Shown: positions 1 to 8,603 of the stretch, piece after piece
Layout of the letters: the number at the start of each line of letters is the position of its first letter
Numbering within the stretch: the first letter of the stretch is position 1
Made by a program: the position numbers and the translations under genes
From: Brasilonema sennae CENA114
GTDB taxonomy: Bacteria > Cyanobacteriota > Cyanobacteriia > Cyanobacteriales > Nostocaceae
Direction of reading: 5' to 3'
Assembly: GCF_006968745.1 (NCBI RefSeq)
Contig: NZ_CP030118.1
Span: 5,802,340-5,866,339, forward strand
DNA: 64,000 nt
The notes under the pieces: model-generated
The model's database searches: none
What the model was told of the DNA's origin: nothing
The model's input: the letters and a program-made list of their open reading frames with translations, nothing else

Positions 1-1153
1 CTTCGTAAATAAGCTGCATAAGTTTAACGTCTTGTAAGCCTTCTTCGCCCGGTGTTTTGGGTTGTTTGTTTTGTATGATGGACTCGGATAAGTGATCTAT
101 CTCTAGGGCGAACTGATTCTTGTCTTCAATTTTTTGCTCTTGGTTACCGTTTTTGCTTTTTAGAATCAAGCGATGTTTGTAGTAGTCTGTGGCTGGATCT
201 AATTCCAAGACGGCGTCAGACCCGAAAACTTGTATGCGTTTGGTATTGGAGTAGCCGTAGCTGGAGCTACAGTTAGCAAGAACGCCGCTAGGAAAACGTA
301 GCACGAAGTTGACATTTTCCTCGACTTCCCGAAAGCGGGGGTCGTTAGGGGTGCTGTATATCATGGCACTAATTGCTACGGGTTCCTCGCCTGTGATGTA
401 CCGTGCTGCTTGTAAGCTGTAGATACCGATGTCGTAAAGGGAACCGCCGCCAGCTAATTTTTTTTGCGCGCGCCACCTATCTTGAGGTTCTTTGGGGTTG
501 AGGTTTCGTCCGTGATCTGAGGTGATTAACTTGAGCTTGCCAAGTTTGCCACTTTGAGCAAGTTGAATGGTGGCGAGGTTGTATGGTTCGTATTGGGCGC
601 GGTAAGCAATCATCAATTTGCGGTTTGCTTTTTTTGCCGCTTCAATCATTGCTTGGCATTCAGCTACAGTAATCGCCATCGGCTTTTCACACATAATGTG
701 TTTGCCTGCTTGCACTCCACGAATACTGTATTCCGCATGTAACGCGTTAGGTAGAATGATATAAATAATATCTACTTCTGGGTTATTGCGGATAGAGTCA
801 TAGTTCTGGTAATTGTAAATATTTTTAGGATTGACGCTGTATTGCTGGGCATACTTCTCGGCTTTGGCGCGATCGCCACTCACCAACGCCACCAACTTCG
901 ACTTCTTACACTCCGCAAACGAAGGCATTATCTGTTTGGTGGCAAACTCACCCAAACCAACAATTGCCCATCCGAGCTTTTTTTCTGGAGGTAAAGATGG
1001 TTCATTGGATGGTGCTGGTGCTGCTTGGGCTAGGGTAGGCGCGGGTTTGATAATGTTTCCGACTGCCCCAACAACACTCAGTCCCATGAACCCAAAACCT
1101 GCCTTATATAAAAGAGCACGCCGAGATAGTTCTTTTTTTACAGAGTCAAACAT
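1..1153 (-). CDS. Gfo/Idh/MocA family oxidoreductase with Tat-type signal (partial)
   Basis: The gene runs off the left edge; 384 codons are visible. It is a predicted NAD(P)-dependent sugar oxidoreductase of the glucose-fructose oxidoreductase type. Residues 9-20 (LSRRALLYKAGF) form a twin-arginine motif followed by a hydrophobic stretch to about residue 35, so export to the periplasm or lumen is likely. The Rossmann nucleotide motif GLGEFA is at 66-71 and the family EKP motif is at 156-158. I chose the ATG whose first codon is at 1151-1153 because it places the Tat motif right at the N-terminus. The next gene on the same strand, an alcohol dehydrogenase, ends 60 bases upstream of this start, so co-transcription is possible. 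The substrate cannot be told from sequence. Confidence 0.85.
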   Translation of the reverse strand, partial: MFDSVKKELSRRALLYKAGFGFMGLSVVGAVGNIIKPAPTLAQAAPAPSNEPSLPPEKKLGWAIVGLGEFATKQIMPSFAECKKSKLVALVSGDRAKAEKYAQQYSVNPKNIYNYQNYDSIRNNPEVDIIYIILPNALHAEYSIRGVQAGKHIMCEKPMAITVAECQAMIEAAKKANRKLMIAYRAQYEPYNLATIQLAQSGKLGKLKLITSDHGRNLNPKEPQDRWRAQKKLAGGGSLYDIGIYSLQAARYITGEEPVAISAMIYSTPNDPRFREVEENVNFVLRFPSGVLANCSSSYGYSNTKRIQVFGSDAVLELDPATDYYKHRLILKSKNGNQEQKIEDKNQFALEIDHLSESIIQNKQPKTPGEEGLQDVKLMQLIYE

Positions 1154-1213
1154 AGTTAGTTATTAGTCGTTAATCATTGGTCATTTGCAGCAAAGGACAA
1201 ATGACCAATGCCA

Positions 1214-2383
1214 TTATGGTTTCAATACAACTTTGATGCAGTTGTCTTTTTTATCCTTGAAAATTTCGTAACCGTGGGGCGCTTGTTCCAGAGGTAAGGT
1301 ATGGGTAATAATAAATGATGGGTCAATCTCCCCATTCTGGATGTGCTCAAGTAAAGGACGTAAATACTTATGGACGTGAGTTTGTCCCGTCTTGATGGTC
1401 AAACCTTTGTTCACAACAGCACCCATCGGCACTTTGTCCACAAAGCCTCCGTAAACACCCGGAATTGATACATGACCGCCTTTACGACAAGAAACAAGCA
1501 CTTGACGCAAGGCTGTAGGTCTGTCTGTTTCTAGACGCACTGCTTGCTTTGCTTTGTCGTATAACGCCATAAAGTCTGTGCCGTGCGCTTCCATTCCTAC
1601 TGCATCCATCACAGCATCAGGACCACGACCGCCTGTCATTTCTTTAAGGGCTTCGCCAACATCCACTTCTTCATAGTTAAGAACTTCTGCTTTGCCGTAT
1701 TCTTTCGCCATTTGCAGGCGTTCGGGGACACGGTCAATGGCGATCACACGCTCTGCACCCAGCAAATAAGCGCTTCTGATGGCGAACTGCCCAACTGGTC
1801 CACAACCCCAGATAGCAACGACATCACCAGGTTGGATGTTGCAGTTTTCCGCTGCCATGTAACCAGTCGGAAAAATATCTGTCAAAAATAGTACCTGTTC
1901 ATCCGTTAAACCATCAGGTATTTTGAACAAGCCTACATCGGCAAAGGGAACTCTGGCGTATTCTGCTTGACCGCCAGCGTAACCACCCAACATATGGGAG
2001 TAACCAAATAGACCTGATGGTGAATAACCCATCAACTTTTCAGCTATCCAAGCGTTGGGGTTAGAGTTGTCACACAGCGACCAGTAATCATGTTTGCAAA
2101 AATAGCAGTTACCACAGGCTATTGTGAAGGGAACGACAACGCGATCGCCCACTTTAATATTTTTTACTGCACTACCAACTTCAACGACTTCCCCCATGAA
2201 TTCATGACCGAGGATATCCCCCTTTTCCATTGTGGGGATGTAGCCGTTGTAAAGATGCAAATCAGAGCCGCAAATTGCCGTGGAGGTAATTTTGACAATA
2301 GCATCTCGTGGGTTAATGATTTTGGGGTCTGGTACCGTTTCGACTCGCACATCGTTGGCACCATGCCAGCAAACTGCTTTCAT
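1214..2383 (-). CDS. Zinc-dependent alcohol/formaldehyde dehydrogenase (MDR family)
   Basis: This 389-residue medium-chain dehydrogenase resembles glutathione-dependent or dismutating formaldehyde dehydrogenases (FdhA-like). The catalytic zinc ligands are Cys38 (AICGSDLH), His60 and Glu61 (GHEFMGE). The structural zinc cysteines are at 90, 93, 96 and 104. The NAD-binding GCGPVG motif is at 193-198, followed by an acidic residue at the end of the second strand (IAID), which favours NAD over NADP. It would oxidise an alcohol or aldehyde adduct in the cytosol. It lies among stress-type genes, which suggests detoxification, but the substrate is an inference. Length and motifs are intact. Confidence 0.9.
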   Translation of the reverse strand: MKAVCWHGANDVRVETVPDPKIINPRDAIVKITSTAICGSDLHLYNGYIPTMEKGDILGHEFMGEVVEVGSAVKNIKVGDRVVVPFTIACGNCYFCKHDYWSLCDNSNPNAWIAEKLMGYSPSGLFGYSHMLGGYAGGQAEYARVPFADVGLFKIPDGLTDEQVLFLTDIFPTGYMAAENCNIQPGDVVAIWGCGPVGQFAIRSAYLLGAERVIAIDRVPERLQMAKEYGKAEVLNYEEVDVGEALKEMTGGRGPDAVMDAVGMEAHGTDFMALYDKAKQAVRLETDRPTALRQVLVSCRKGGHVSIPGVYGGFVDKVPMGAVVNKGLTIKTGQTHVHKYLRPLLEHIQNGEIDPSFIITHTLPLEQAPHGYEIFKDKKDNCIKVVLKP

Positions 2384-2417
2384 ACTCTTTAGTCCTTAAT
2401 GATTACTCATTCGTCAT

Positions 2418-2451
2418 TATGGTGTAGGGACTTACCGTACCCTACACCATA
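2418..2451 (-). terminator. Hairpin between 2460-2981 gene and the dehydrogenase
   Basis: A perfect 12-base inverted repeat (TATGGTGTAGGG at 2418-2429, complement at 2440-2451) with a 10-base loop follows the minus-strand gene that ends at 2460. There is no clear T-run, so it could be a weak terminator, an mRNA-stabilising hairpin or a dispersed repeat. Confidence 0.5.
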
Positions 2452-2459
2452 AACTCTAC

Positions 2460-2981
2460 TTATCTCACTCTGGCAGGCTCTTGATAGTATCCTTCTCGTG
2501 TTCCAGTTACTGGTTCAACAGTATTTTCAACTTTTCTTTCAGTTGACCTCAAAAATTCTTTTGTAGCGCGAGGAGTTTCTTCATCAAGATTGAGTTTTTC
2601 ACGGACATTATCAGCAATTTCTTTTAGGGGGTTTTGACCGCTATTTTGAGATAGCTTATTGCCTTTGCTGAAATTGTCCTCATCGGGTGTTGCGTTGTAA
2701 TGAGTAGCTTCTGGAGTTTTTACGGCATCACCCACTTTGTTGACTTTTTCGCGCACATTATCAGCAGTTTCTTTTAAGTTCTGTTTTGCTTGGTCAACTA
2801 CGTTGTTGTCGTTGTGATTTATTCTGCCAGCGCCTTCAGGTGTTCCTTTGTAATAAACACCTTCTGGACTGGTTACCGTTTCATTAGCTTGGGCTTGTAA
2901 TGCGCCATAGCCAAAAGCTTGCGTCACAAAAAATGTTAATCCAACTAGAAAAACTGTCAAAATCTTACGTAAGCGAGCCAT
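2460..2981 (-). CDS. Secreted cyanobacterial protein with internal duplication, unknown function
   Basis: This is a 173-residue protein. Residues 1-32 form a Sec-type signal peptide ending in AQA, so the mature protein is probably periplasmic or lumenal. The mature part contains a degenerate tandem duplication. The first half has SPEGVYYKGTPEG (38-50) followed by LKETADNVREKVN (69-81). The second half has TPEATHYNATPDE (89-101) followed by LKEIADNVREKLN (119-131). The sequence is rich in Asn, Lys and Glu and is probably helical or partly disordered, recalling small stress-related proteins. I do not recognise a functional family. It sits just downstream of an SRPBCC gene on the same strand. 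Confidence 0.75.
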   Translation of the reverse strand: MARLRKILTVFLVGLTFFVTQAFGYGALQAQANETVTSPEGVYYKGTPEGAGRINHNDNNVVDQAKQNLKETADNVREKVNKVGDAVKTPEATHYNATPDEDNFSKGNKLSQNSGQNPLKEIADNVREKLNLDEETPRATKEFLRSTERKVENTVEPVTGTREGYYQEPARVR

Positions 2982-3084
2982 AAAAATCCTCTGTTGTTTT
3001 TAATTTGCAGTACCTGAAGCTTGTCGCATAAATTTATGCATTCAAAGTCATTCGTCGTTAGTCAAAATTATTTAACTAACAACT

Positions 3085-3789
3085 TCATTTCTCGCCTGTT
3101 GCTTGTCCATCAGTAGTGGCAACTTCGCCTGCTTCCATTAACATCTTGAAACGGCGCAAATCATCACCGATTTGCTGTTCTGGTTCTTCACCAAAGAGTT
3201 TGGCAAAAGCAGATGCTAAAGCACCACCAGGGGGGTTATATTCAACAACGACTTTAACCTCAGTTCCACGGTTACCAGGCGCTTTTTTGAAGCGGACAAA
3301 ACCAGAGTTGTCAATATCTGCACCTTCCACTGAAGCCCAAGAGATAAATTCGTTTTCCCGGTCTTCAATAATATCTGCATCCCATTCCACACTTGCATCT
3401 AAAGGCGCAGTTGCGATCCAGTGAGAACGCTTATTATCGTACACCTTCACAGACTTGAGATGCTTCATAAAATTGGGCAGATTCTCAAAGTTATGCCAAA
3501 AGTGGTAAAGCTCGTCTGCTGGCTTATCAATCGTTACCGTTCTTTCTACTTTTATCACTTGAGTGACGCTACCGGTGATTGCTTGCTGTGCTTGCTTAAT
3601 TGTGCTTTGTTTAGTTGCACCCTGATAAATTAGTCCGCCACCTGCCAAAGCCGTCAACACCCCTCTGAGGGAGCGTTGGCTTAAGCCCATTAACACCATT
3701 GCACCACCGCCAATTAAAGAAGCCCAACGCTCAGTTTCACTGGCTTCTGTCTGAGCTTGACTCGATTTATTTTCCGATATTGATGCCAT
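3085..3789 (-). CDS. SRPBCC (cyclase/dehydrase-type) protein with N-terminal membrane segments
   Basis: The 234-residue protein has an Ala/Gly-rich hydrophobic N-terminal part (about 22-60, with WASLIGGGAMVLMGL and LTALAGGGLIYQG) that looks like one or two membrane segments of the DUF2892 type. An SRPBCC/coenzyme Q-binding-like domain follows (about 80-220). Typical features are TIDKPADELYHFW at the start and VVEYNPPGG near the end. Such proteins bind hydrophobic ligands, and membrane-anchored versions are common in cyanobacteria. The ligand is unknown. It lies upstream of the secreted repeat protein on the same strand and may be co-transcribed with it. Confidence 0.8.
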   Translation of the reverse strand: MASISENKSSQAQTEASETERWASLIGGGAMVLMGLSQRSLRGVLTALAGGGLIYQGATKQSTIKQAQQAITGSVTQVIKVERTVTIDKPADELYHFWHNFENLPNFMKHLKSVKVYDNKRSHWIATAPLDASVEWDADIIEDRENEFISWASVEGADIDNSGFVRFKKAPGNRGTEVKVVVEYNPPGGALASAFAKLFGEEPEQQIGDDLRRFKMLMEAGEVATTDGQATGEK

Positions 3790-3829
3790 GTTCTTCGCTC
3801 TCCCTCTACTCTTAAAAAACGAACCACCA

Positions 3830-4090
3830 AGGCGAGGACAGTGGGCGGTGAGACCAGTGTTGCAGGAGGGTTTCCCTCCGTAGGCATCGATCTGGCGTTA
3901 GCGCAGCCAGACCGTTCGACCTCAAGCCGTGCCCGATAGGCGAAGCCGTGGCGTTAGCCATAGGGCTCAGGTCTTCCCCGATAGCCGTAAGGCGTGGCGT
4001 TAGCCATAGGGGTCTGCCGACTTGTAGACGCCCGCAGGGGCTTGCCAAAGGGTGGCGACTGCCCCTCGCAAAGTCTTTTCCTGATATTCT
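3830..4090. repeat. Dispersed GC-rich cyanobacterial repeats
   Basis: This spacer between two minus-strand genes is GC-rich compared with its surroundings. It holds two near-copies of GTGGCGTTAGCCATAGGG (around 3948-3966 and 3992-4010) plus palindromic stretches such as GAGGGTTTCCCTCC. Related motifs recur near 11180-11400. Open frames here, including 3812-4048 on the minus strand, are by-products of repeat composition and do not resemble a protein family. Confidence 0.7.
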
Positions 4091-4130
4091 TTTGCTTCTT
4101 TACGCCCACGTGGTTCGTTCCACAAATACC

Positions 4131-5222
4131 TTACATTGACACAGCAGCCCCTGTAGTCGGTTTAGCAGGCTTAACGTCTGCACCCACCCGAGTGCGATAC
4201 AGATCTACGAGTCGCTGCTCGTGTGTCAACAGGTCTTTGTGAATTTGTGTGAACATTGCAGTTGATACTGGGTCGGTTGTTGCTGGTATCAAGTTGCCAA
4301 TATCGCCAATACCCGTTTGCACATCGCCCAAGGCAGAACGCAACTGGTAAATATCGTCACTTCCTGTAAGAGCGGTTTTGACCTTTGCGTACTGGTTCGC
4401 AATATTTGCGGCTATTGAAGGTTTTTCGCCTAGTTGATTTAGACGCGCTTCCAAAAATTCGATGTGGCGCTGTTTATTGCTAATCATCTCCTGAAACAGA
4501 GATTTTATTTGTTGATCAGATTCTTTCTCAGAGTACTTCTCCAACGCTTCCTGGGAATAACGTTCACCAGAAAGAGCTGTATTCAAAGCCTTAACAACCT
4601 CACCCTTGGTAGAACCACCCCAAGCATTAGCCAATTTCCACCATTCGGCTTTTGGATCTCTCTCATCTGGTAAAGCGGCTTCTTTACCACCATAACCCAA
4701 ACGACTCAATAAAGCTGTGGTGAAAATTGGTAAATCTCCGGGTTGACGTGAAGTAATCAAATTTCCGTCAACTACTAAAGGCTCATCTACATAGTTAGCA
4801 CCAGCATTAATTATGTCTTTGCGAATTGCTAAGAAACCAGTGGCTTGTTTTCCTTTGAGCAAGTCGCCTTCAATTAGAAGTTGTGGCCCGTGGCAAACTG
4901 CAGCTACCAATTTTCCTTGCTGCATTGCTTCTTGCACAAATCTGACTGTATTGGGGTTGATCCGCATTTTGTCGGGAGCCACACCACCGGGAATGACTAC
5001 AGCATCAAATTCAGAAGCTATTGCTTCAGTTGTAGTCCCATCGGCTTGCTTAGAAACTTTGCCTTGTTTCCCTTTATAAGTTTCGTTTATACGAGAACCA
5101 AGAACAACGACTTCCATTCCCGCTTGCTTTAATGCATTGTAAGGCACTTGAAATTCTGCGTCTTCTACATCATTTTCGATGAGGATAGCAACTTTTTTCT
5201 TTCCAGTAGTATAGTTGACCAT
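4131..5222 (-). CDS. DJ-1/PfpI domain fused to a ferritin-like (DUF892/DUF2383-type) domain
   Basis: This is a 363-residue two-domain protein. Residues 10-178 are a PfpI-type class I glutamine amidotransferase-like domain, with the nucleophile-elbow Cys110-His111 in AVCHGPQ and an acidic residue in IENDVED at 15-21. Residues about 190-340 are helical, with repeated Glu and His positions (ALSGERYSQEAL, NKQRHIEFLEARL, LTHEQRLVDLYR), as in ferritin-like stress proteins. PfpI proteins act as proteases, chaperones or deglycases. The fusion suggests coupling of protein or glycation repair to metal or oxidative stress. The ATG at 5220-5222 gives a normal PfpI N-terminus. The substrate is unknown. 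Confidence 0.8.
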   Translation of the reverse strand: MVNYTTGKKKVAILIENDVEDAEFQVPYNALKQAGMEVVVLGSRINETYKGKQGKVSKQADGTTTEAIASEFDAVVIPGGVAPDKMRINPNTVRFVQEAMQQGKLVAAVCHGPQLLIEGDLLKGKQATGFLAIRKDIINAGANYVDEPLVVDGNLITSRQPGDLPIFTTALLSRLGYGGKEAALPDERDPKAEWWKLANAWGGSTKGEVVKALNTALSGERYSQEALEKYSEKESDQQIKSLFQEMISNKQRHIEFLEARLNQLGEKPSIAANIANQYAKVKTALTGSDDIYQLRSALGDVQTGIGDIGNLIPATTDPVSTAMFTQIHKDLLTHEQRLVDLYRTRVGADVKPAKPTTGAAVSM

Positions 5223-5936
5223 TGATTTTCCTTAATTCCTCGACTAAATGAACATTCAGTGCTTCAAGTATCATTCCTTAACTTTTTTTGTGAGTTGTAA
5301 TCCGTCAGTCAGGATTTAGGACTTAATGACTTGCACTCTTTGATGCAGTGACTTCACTCGTTGGTGATACTGGGAAGAGTTAGACGTAATTATCTGAGAA
5401 ATTAGCTTGAAATCATTCAAATTTAGCAGATGTTACAATATCTCGAAACACACAAAAAATAGCAACTCTACATGTAGAATCACTCAATAAATTTCTCAAT
5501 TTATTTGTGATTTTAGAAAACAGTCAGGAGCTATGATTTTGAGTTCAATATGCTCAAAGCTTAAAGTCATAGTTCCTAACTACCTTATCACTCGACCATG
5601 AATTCATGTACTTACTTATTTTATGACATCTTAAAAACTTTTCTTCGTCGTTCTTTAGGGATATATTTTTTATTTTTTAAGTGAGATACAGATGTTGCTT
5701 TTGAACTAGCACTCTTCACAAAATTTCAAAAAAAATAGTTATGAGTTGTAAGTAGGTAAGAATTATCAGAAAAAATAATTTCTAATTTTCACCTCTTTAA
5801 ACTCATAACTCTCCATGAAGTGGCTATAACGTGAATTGATACATATAAGACTATGCATCAATAAGTTCCTTCTCTTCATTCTTAAGGAAGAGATTGTTTT
5901 ATTTCAAAAGTCATACTTCTTTAGGAAGACTACCCT
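5223..5936. other. AT-rich spacer without a gene
   Basis: These 714 bases hold no convincing coding sequence. I see an imperfect inverted repeat around 5526-5580 (AGGAGCTATGATTTTGAG against AGTCATAGTTCC) and another built on ATGAGTT/AACTCAT around 5740-5810. These may be terminators or dispersed elements. The promoter for the rightward gene at 5937 should lie near the right end. Confidence 0.5.
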
Positions 5937-6398
5937 TTGAAGATAAAGCGTTATCTTGAGGATGCAGCAAGGACTAGGATTATGGCAGAAAAAGAAGATT
6001 TAGCAAGGCAAAATAGTTATAACGAACTTGAAACAAATGATTTGCCAGAAGAAATTAGCGAATCTTACGGCACTGGTGTTAAGACAGAACCGGGGTATAA
6101 TATTGGCGATCATAAACTGCAGACCCAAATCAAAAGAAATTCTGATGCCAATCCAGAACTAACAGCAGGGGATGTGGATGCAGCTTGGGAAACAGCAGCA
6201 GATGAAGGTGATGAAGCTGTAGGTGGTACCGCTCCTACTCCTGATCAAGATATTGTAGATGAACTCGGTGCTGCTGTTGGAATGGAAATGGACGACAAAG
6301 CCTTTTTACGCACAACAGAAATTTTAGATCAGCGTGATGATAACCGTTGGGAATTAGATCCAAAGTCATCGCAAGATTATCAAGACAGAAGAGACTGA
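5937..6398 (+). CDS. DUF6335-like acidic protein, unknown function
   Basis: This is a 153-residue acidic, hydrophilic protein with no signal peptide or membrane segment. It contains the block LPEEISESYGTGV (36-48), then DVDAAWETAADEGDEAVGG and a C-terminal stretch rich in Asp and Arg. This pattern fits a family of conserved cyanobacterial proteins that I know as DUF6335. The TTG start at 5937 is preceded by AGGAAG at proper spacing. The alternative is the in-frame ATG at 5982, 15 codons further in. The function is unknown. Its neighbours (PfpI-ferritin fusion, carotenoid protein) suggest a general-stress locus. Confidence 0.65.
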   Translation: MKIKRYLEDAARTRIMAEKEDLARQNSYNELETNDLPEEISESYGTGVKTEPGYNIGDHKLQTQIKRNSDANPELTAGDVDAAWETAADEGDEAVGGTAPTPDQDIVDELGAAVGMEMDDKAFLRTTEILDQRDDNRWELDPKSSQDYQDRRD

Positions 6399-6449
6399 AT
6401 AACAAAGGGATGAGAGAGTCAGGGAGTCAGGGCTTCCTTCCCTTTCTCC

Positions 6450-6808
6450 TTTGCTAAACATTAATTGCTCTTTGCACGCAGTTTTGAGCGTGGAATTCTT
6501 GTGAAACATCTCCAGCATAGGGTATTGCTTTACCACTGTAACGTTGAACTGAATTGACTACGTGCTCAATTGGATCATTAAATAGTTAATTTACAACAAG
6601 TAATGCTCCTTATTTGGTAAATTTGTGGGCGTGCGCCCAAGGCGTGCGCCCTATGCCCCAACCAAACTCCGTTTGCTTGCCCTAAATCTCCGATTTGGGG
6701 AGAGGGGTTTTGGAAAAACCCCTCTAGGCAAAGAAGGGCGATCGCTTCTTCAATACCACTGACAGAGCATATAATAATTGCTATTTTGTCTTTAGAAATG
6801 TCTTCCAT
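6450..6808 (-). pseudogene. Decayed short-chain dehydrogenase (SDR) gene interrupted by a repeat
   Basis: On the minus strand an ATG at 6806-6808 opens a frame whose first 29 codons read like an SDR N-terminus (DKIAIIICSVSGIEEAIALL). The cofactor glycines of the usual TGxxxGIG motif are lost. The frame then enters a palindrome-rich repeat (about 6610-6725) and stops at 6578. Beyond it, codons between about 6576 and 6453 read as an SDR-like middle segment (SGKAIPYAGDVSQEF, then AQNCVQRAINV) and end in a stop. No NNAG or YxxxK region survives. I infer a pseudogene related to stress-type SDRs. The frame relation across the repeat was not resolved exactly. Confidence 0.6.
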
Positions 6809-7070
6809 ATTTTAACCTGCTGAAAATTCCGTCAACAACTCGGATTCTAGAATAAACAAGCCTTTTGATGGATGTTTTATGTTTTCATTTTTGGGTGTCT
6901 TCTGAAAAATCATCATAAAAAATGTAGAATTTTTCTAAAATCCCACTCTATTGTTTGTTTTCTTATTCTTCTGTTTGATTTCGATACATCTGCCTTGAGT
7001 GGGGTTAAATACTCAATAGACGTTTGATACCCTTGATAGTGTTGGTAATTTATGGCAATCGGAGTTTTTT

Positions 7071-7562
7071 ATGACATCTACTCAAACGGGTGATCCAACT
7101 ATTCGTGAATATGTTACAGCTTGGCAAGGGTTGGACGTAGATGAACAACTAGCTTTATTTTGGTTCGTTTACAAAGAAATGGGTGGTTCTATCACACCTG
7201 CTGCGCCTGGAGCAAGTACTGTTTCTCCAGAAATTGCTGACGGTTTGTTCAATCAAGTTAAAGAATTCTCCCACGAAGAACAGTTGCAATTTCAGCGTGA
7301 TTTGATTAACAAAGCAGATACTGATTATACCCGGATGTACGGCTCCTTAAGCGATACAACCAAACTACTGTTTTGGTATCGCTTATCCCAAGGTATGGAT
7401 CAAATTATTATCATTCCTATGCCTCCAGACTATAAGCTTTCCGAGGAAGCTCAACAACTGCTCAGCAAAATTATCCAAGTAGATTATGAGCAGCAAATCA
7501 CTCTTTTCCGCGATTACGTTTCACCAATGGGTGCTGAAGCCAAACCAGGTGCACAAATCTAA
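7071..7562 (+). CDS. Helical carotenoid protein (OCP N-terminal domain homologue)
   Basis: This 163-residue protein matches the all-helical carotenoid-binding N-terminal domain of orange carotenoid protein and lacks the NTF2-like C-terminal domain. Conserved carotenoid-pocket features are LALFWFVYKEMGG (28-40, equivalent to OCP Trp41 and Tyr44), FWYRL (101-105) and Arg147, aligned with OCP Arg155. The position equivalent to OCP Trp110 is Gly108. Known helical carotenoid proteins quench singlet oxygen or phycobilisome excitation, and their activity depends on the clade. No partner C-terminal-domain homologue is encoded nearby. The gene stands alone, with long spacers on both sides, so it probably has its own promoter. 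Confidence 0.9.
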   Translation: MTSTQTGDPTIREYVTAWQGLDVDEQLALFWFVYKEMGGSITPAAPGASTVSPEIADGLFNQVKEFSHEEQLQFQRDLINKADTDYTRMYGSLSDTTKLLFWYRLSQGMDQIIIIPMPPDYKLSEEAQQLLSKIIQVDYEQQITLFRDYVSPMGAEAKPGAQI

Positions 7563-7614
7563 AATTCTGAAAATATCAGATGACATAATTTTTGCTAAGT
7601 AGCAGACAAAAAAT

Positions 7615-7669
7615 CATAGATGAGCACAGAGTTAATAGATTGTATTATTTACATCTGTGTTTATCTATG
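7615..7669 (+). terminator. Inverted repeat downstream of the carotenoid protein gene
   Basis: CATAGATGAGCACAGA (7615-7630) and TCTGTGTTTATCTATG (7654-7669) pair at 14 of 16 positions, 53 bases after the stop codon. It lacks a clean T-run and could be a terminator or a dispersed element. The rest of the 7563-7884 spacer is AT-rich and holds nothing else I can support. Confidence 0.4.
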
Positions 7670-7884
7670 TTTACTAATTGGATATTTGCATTTTTCTCGG
7701 CTGTCTTCAGATACTATTAAAAATAGTATTGTCACAGGTAAATTGCACTTTCAGATGAAAGTTTGTGATTAAGTATTAAATATATAGATAAGTGTAAGTT
7801 AAAAAGTAGAATAATTGTAAAGCAAATTAGCTTTTAGCTATATTGATTGTGTAGTTTTTGGAAGGAATATAAGGAAGAATTTTT

Positions 7885-8112
7885 ATGTTTAAAGAAGAGA
7901 TATCTGTTAGACAAAATACTATCAAAAGAAAGCACCTTATTCAGAGCCTACTTACTGGTTTAATAATTGGTACAATTGCTGGTACGCCTGTGGGCTGGAC
8001 TGCTCATCAATACTACTATCAGCAACGTCTAGCTCAAACTTTACTTTGTCGTGAACAGAATAAAAACAAACCACTTACAGTTGTTGATTCTATGTGTGGT
8101 CGAGAATTTTAA
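7885..8112 (+). CDS. Small single-pass membrane protein, unknown
   Basis: This is a 75-residue protein with a basic N-terminus, a hydrophobic segment at about 26-45 (SLLTGLIIGTIAGTPVGW) and a short tail with two cysteines. AAGGAAGA lies about ten bases before the ATG. I do not recognise the family. The gene stands alone between AT-rich spacers. Its size and hydrophobic segment suggest an inner-membrane peptide, but function cannot be inferred. Confidence 0.5.
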   Translation: MFKEEISVRQNTIKRKHLIQSLLTGLIIGTIAGTPVGWTAHQYYYQQRLAQTLLCREQNKNKPLTVVDSMCGREF

Positions 8113-8194
8113 TATATTTTAGACAAAAATCTGAATTTGAGGGCTACTTAGAACAGCAGATATACGCAGATGAATCCAGATTAACAGAGAAAAG

Positions 8195-8223
8195 GAGCGC
8201 ACCGTTCAAAAAACGGTGTGCTC
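8195..8223 (+). terminator. GC-rich hairpin after the small membrane protein gene
   Basis: GAGCGCACCGTT (8195-8206) pairs with AACGGTGTGCTC (8212-8223), with one G-T pair and a short A-rich loop. No T-run follows. It lies about 80 bases after the preceding stop codon. Confidence 0.4.
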
Positions 8224-8446
8224 TGCGCCATCGCTCCTTGCTATGAAAAACTTTGGTTAAAGAGAGTGATTTCACTAAAGCTGAATCAACTTTGTAAAAT
8301 CACTCCTCTTGTTAGCAATGTTTTAAGGATGAGTGTCAGTGTATGTGTGGATCACAACCACCGTCTTTGTTAGTATCCAGCTTACCCACAGACAATATGT
8401 TGCCTCATCCCTAACTTTTGCTCGAACCTTTCACACAGCCGTATTT

Positions 8447-8596
8447 TTAAGCATGACTTCCATACTCATAAGCACCCATATCAGTGCCAGCACCTTGAGG
8501 TCGTTGTACACTATCCAAGTCATGTTGATCATACTGACCAATTGCTGACGATCCAGATGCGAGGTGAAAGTCATTGCCTACTTGGGTTGACAAATC
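8447..8596 (-). pseudogene. Out-of-frame C-terminal remnant of the beta-helix protein
   Basis: On the minus strand, just beyond the stop of the beta-helix gene and shifted one frame, about 49 codons read as a typical end of parallel beta-helix/choice-of-anchor proteins. They contain NDFHLASGSSAI and RPQGAGTDMGAYEYG and then stop at 8447-8449. There is no start codon or ribosome site of its own. I infer that this was once the C-terminus of the neighbouring gene and was cut off by a frameshift or small deletion near 8600. Confidence 0.7.
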
Positions 8597-8603
8597 CTAC
8601 TGA

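Noticed and set aside
3812..4048. Minus-strand frame of 78 codons
   Set aside because: It lies wholly in GC-rich dispersed repeats and resembles no protein.
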